NCBI GenBank assembly: GCA_015491705.1
Contig: WFVK01000268.1
Span: 1-15,764, forward strand
Length of the DNA: 15,764 bases
Direction: 5' to 3'
Origin: Nitrospirota bacterium
GTDB taxonomy: Bacteria; Nitrospirota; Thermodesulfovibrionia; UBA6902
This document shows, piece by piece, positions 14,069 to 15,764 of this stretch; the first letter of the stretch is position 1, and every line of letters begins with the position of its first letter. The notes beneath the pieces were generated by a model, which was not told where the DNA came from, did not search any database, and saw only the letters and a program-made list of their open reading frames with translations. The position numbers and the translations under genes were made by a program.

Positions 14069-14106
14069 ATTGCGGTATGGAAAAATCCACTGGATTCCAC
14101 TGCAAT
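14069..14106. repeat. Imperfect inverted repeat upstream of the CDF gene
   Basis: ATTGCGGTATGGAA (14069-14082) and TTCCACTGCAAT (14095-14106) pair as a stem of 12 pairs with one G-U and a 2-nt bulge, around a 12-nt loop. No T-tract follows. The rest of 13979-14170 holds nothing else that I recognise. Confidence 0.4.
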
Positions 14107-14170
14107 CCCTGTTATATGCTCCTTAACACCCGTTTCCCTTTGTTATCCATTATTGCCGGATACTGTTTGC

Positions 14171-14199
14171 TTGAATGAAGATCAAAACCAGTGTACAAT
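14171..14199 (+). promoter_or_regulatory. Promoter of the CDF metal exporter gene
   Basis: TTGAAT (14171-14176, 4 of 6) and TACAAT (14194-14199, 5 of 6) are exactly 17 bp apart. A start near 14206 gives a leader of about 10 nt with at most a weak GGTG before the ATG at 14216. Confidence 0.5.
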
Positions 14200-14215
14200 T
14201 GCATATGGTGTAAAA

Positions 14216-15085
14216 ATGGAACACGATCACAATCAACATGATACGACCGGCAGGAAACTTGGCCTTGCTATATTTATAAACGTTCTTTTAACTGTTGCTC
14301 AGGTTGTGGGGGGACTCTTATCAGGGAGTTTGTCTCTTATCGCTGATGCCTTACATAATCTAAGCGACGCGGGGGCTATATTGGTGGCTGTAGCGGCGCG
14401 TAAGATCGGCAACAAAGCAGCCAATACAAGTATGACTTATGGTTATAAACGAGCTGAAATTATTGGTGTTCTTATCAATAGCACAACGCTTGTACTCATC
14501 GGGATTTATTTAATATATGCGGCTGTAAACAAGTATTTCAGGCCAACGCCTGTTGATGGCTGGATTGTTTTCTGGGTTGCAGGAATTGCCCTTGTCATTG
14601 ACATGGCTACAGCATTATTGACATATAGGGCCGGAGCCAAAGATAACATGAATATCAAGGCTGCATTCATTCACAATGTGTCAGATGCTCTTGCCTCTGT
14701 TGCGGTTATTATTGCAGGCATTATGATTATATGGTATCGGCTGTATATTTTTGATGTTATCGCAACGATCGGTATCTCCATTTATGTGATTTATCATGGA
14801 ACGGGGCTACTGAAGAAATCCATATTAATAATCATGCAGGCTGTTCCGGAAGGAATGAGCATAGACAATATAAAGTCATCACTGACAACAATCAATGGTG
14901 TTAACGGGATTGATCATGTACATATATGGCAGCTTGATGATAAAAATATATATTTTGAAGGTCATGTCTTATTGGATAACGGGCAGTCCGAGCTTGTAAA
15001 GGAAGAGATAAGGGCTGCTTTAAAGGATCAGTTCAACATAACGCATAGCACAATAGAAACAACACAAAAGAAAAACCGCACATGA
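14216..15085 (+). CDS. Cation diffusion facilitator (CDF) metal exporter, ZitB/CzcD type
   Basis: The 289-residue inner-membrane protein exports divalent metal, most likely Zn2+ (or Cd2+/Co2+), in exchange for protons. It has a His-rich N-terminus (MEHDHNQHD), six hydrophobic segments and a C-terminal cytoplasmic domain with DHVHIWQLDD. The metal site is the HxxxD pair typical of Zn/Cd transporters: H47/D51 in ADALHNLSDAG on helix 2 and H153/D157 in AFIHNVSDALAS on helix 5. The frame is open from 14153, but ATG 14216 starts the typical His-rich head, lies after the promoter, and is preferred. The gene is visibly more AT-rich than the genes to its left (one 60-base line counted at 33% GC, another at 45%), which suggests a different history. 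It is followed after 94 nt by a sensor kinase gene. Confidence 0.93.
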   Translation: MEHDHNQHDTTGRKLGLAIFINVLLTVAQVVGGLLSGSLSLIADALHNLSDAGAILVAVAARKIGNKAANTSMTYGYKRAEIIGVLINSTTLVLIGIYLIYAAVNKYFRPTPVDGWIVFWVAGIALVIDMATALLTYRAGAKDNMNIKAAFIHNVSDALASVAVIIAGIMIIWYRLYIFDVIATIGISIYVIYHGTGLLKKSILIIMQAVPEGMSIDNIKSSLTTINGVNGIDHVHIWQLDDKNIYFEGHVLLDNGQSELVKEEIRAALKDQFNITHSTIETTQKKNRT

Positions 15086-15179
15086 CAATCGCATCAACCC
15101 GGAGGGCATTCCGTGCCGGTACGTTTTGTTGTCCTTAATGTTGCATGAACGGATAGCGGTGTAACCGGAAATTAAAACT

Positions 15180-15764
15180 ATGGCATTTTTTGCGGACATA
15201 AGTGCATATCTGGCCCGGCAGTCCAGGACATTCTTGATAATACTGGGGATAATATCTGTTGTCCTGATAGGAATCATACACTATATGGAATCCGCCATAA
15301 CAAGAGGACAACTGAGTTTTTCCATATTTTACCTGCTTCCCATTTTTTTTGTTTCATGGTATGTAAACTTAAGGGCAGGGATTATCTTCTCATTTATATG
15401 CGCTATAGTGTGGGAAGCAATTGATTTTATGACCGGACCTGCGCATTTACATCCTTTGATTCCTTACTGGAACACGGCTGTGAGACTGGGTTTTTTTCTT
15501 ATAGCCTCAGTTATGTTGTCAAGGATTAAGATCATTACGTCCAAACTGTCAATGAATGTTGAACAACTCAGACGGGAGATGGATGAGCGCAGAAGGGCGC
15601 AACAGGCCCTCGATAAACAGAGAGACAAGTTCATCTCCGTATTGATTCACGATCTTAAAGGACCATTAATACCGGTGCTGGGTTTTACTAAAAGGTTAAT
15701 AGACGGAAAAGTGAAATCTGAAGAAGATATCATGATAAATCTTAAAACAATACAGGCCTCTTCC
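15180..15764 (+). CDS. Membrane-bound sensor histidine kinase, N-terminal part
   Basis: The frame from ATG 15180 is open for 195 codons to the right edge, so the gene is truncated by the window. About four hydrophobic segments fill residues 15-120 (IILGIISVVLIGIIHY, then SFSIFYLLPIFFVSWYV and two more), with little periplasmic sequence. A short coiled coil follows (EQLRREMDERRRAQQALDKQ), then the phosphoacceptor box of a HisKA domain, FISVLIHDLKGPLIPVLGF, with the histidine at about residue 164. The kinase ATPase domain should lie beyond the edge. The signal is unknown; a membrane-embedded sensor is implied. HDLKGPL in place of HELRTPL is a known variant. Upstream spacing is 94 nt from the metal exporter gene, on the same strand; no strong Shine-Dalgarno is seen. 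Confidence 0.88.
   Translation, partial: MAFFADISAYLARQSRTFLIILGIISVVLIGIIHYMESAITRGQLSFSIFYLLPIFFVSWYVNLRAGIIFSFICAIVWEAIDFMTGPAHLHPLIPYWNTAVRLGFFLIASVMLSRIKIITSKLSMNVEQLRREMDERRRAQQALDKQRDKFISVLIHDLKGPLIPVLGFTKRLIDGKVKSEEDIMINLKTIQASS

Noticed and set aside
14032..14178. 48-codon ORF with four cysteines (FYCGMEKSTGFHCNPCYM) before the CDF gene
   Set aside because: The Shine-Dalgarno is about 14 nt away, the ORF runs through the inverted repeat and into the -35 box of the next promoter, and no known family is recognised.

Overview
The window reads as chromosomal DNA of a Gram-negative, anaerobe-like bacterium. Evidence for an outer membrane is indirect: a LapA/LapB-type regulator of lipopolysaccharide synthesis, a periplasmic HtrA protease and a HlyD-type adaptor. 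Heavy use of AGG (Arg) and ATA (Ile) codons, a proA-nadD-rsfS cluster and an RNA-ligase-partner PIN protein would suit Nitrospirota or a deltaproteobacterial relative. That placement is an inference; no rRNA or other decisive marker is present.

Layout. (1) Positions 1-939, minus strand: N-terminal part of an alpha-glucan phosphorylase running off the left edge. (2) 940-1346: divergent intergenic region with a promoter for each side and a nested inverted repeat resembling a small non-autonomous mobile or REP-type element. (3) 1347-5651, plus strand: a tightly packed run of proA, nadD, rsfS, a fused LapA-LapB protein and a PIN-domain RNA ligase partner, overlapping or separated by only a few dozen bases. 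The rsfS gene has no ATG, GTG or TTG available as a start. (4) 5818-6270: a small secreted protein of unknown function. (5) 9443-6302, minus strand: a three-gene ABC-2 exporter operon (adaptor, ATPase, permease) with overlapping genes. (6) 9484-12203, plus strand: cardiolipin synthase-type phospholipase D, expressed divergently from the exporter, then acetate kinase. (7) 12308-13765: HtrA/DegP-type protease with two PDZ domains. (8) 13766-14215: stem-loop, decayed Crp/Fnr-type regulator fragment and further inverted repeat. (9) 14216-15764: a visibly more AT-rich stretch with a CDF metal exporter and the start of a membrane histidine kinase that runs off the right edge.

Functionally the window joins housekeeping (proline, NAD, ribosome silencing, acetate metabolism) with envelope maintenance (LapAB, ABC exporter, cardiolipin synthase, HtrA) and an accessory-looking metal/sensing segment at the right end. 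I see no CRISPR array, rRNA, tRNA, transposase or phage gene, and no clearly new multi-gene defence or biosynthetic system. The most interesting signals are at the level of gene expression: an rsfS gene without a normal start codon, promoters placed so that transcripts would begin at the start codon, a divergent promoter whose two -10 boxes share the same base pairs, and a recurrent extended -10 (TGCTAnnAT).
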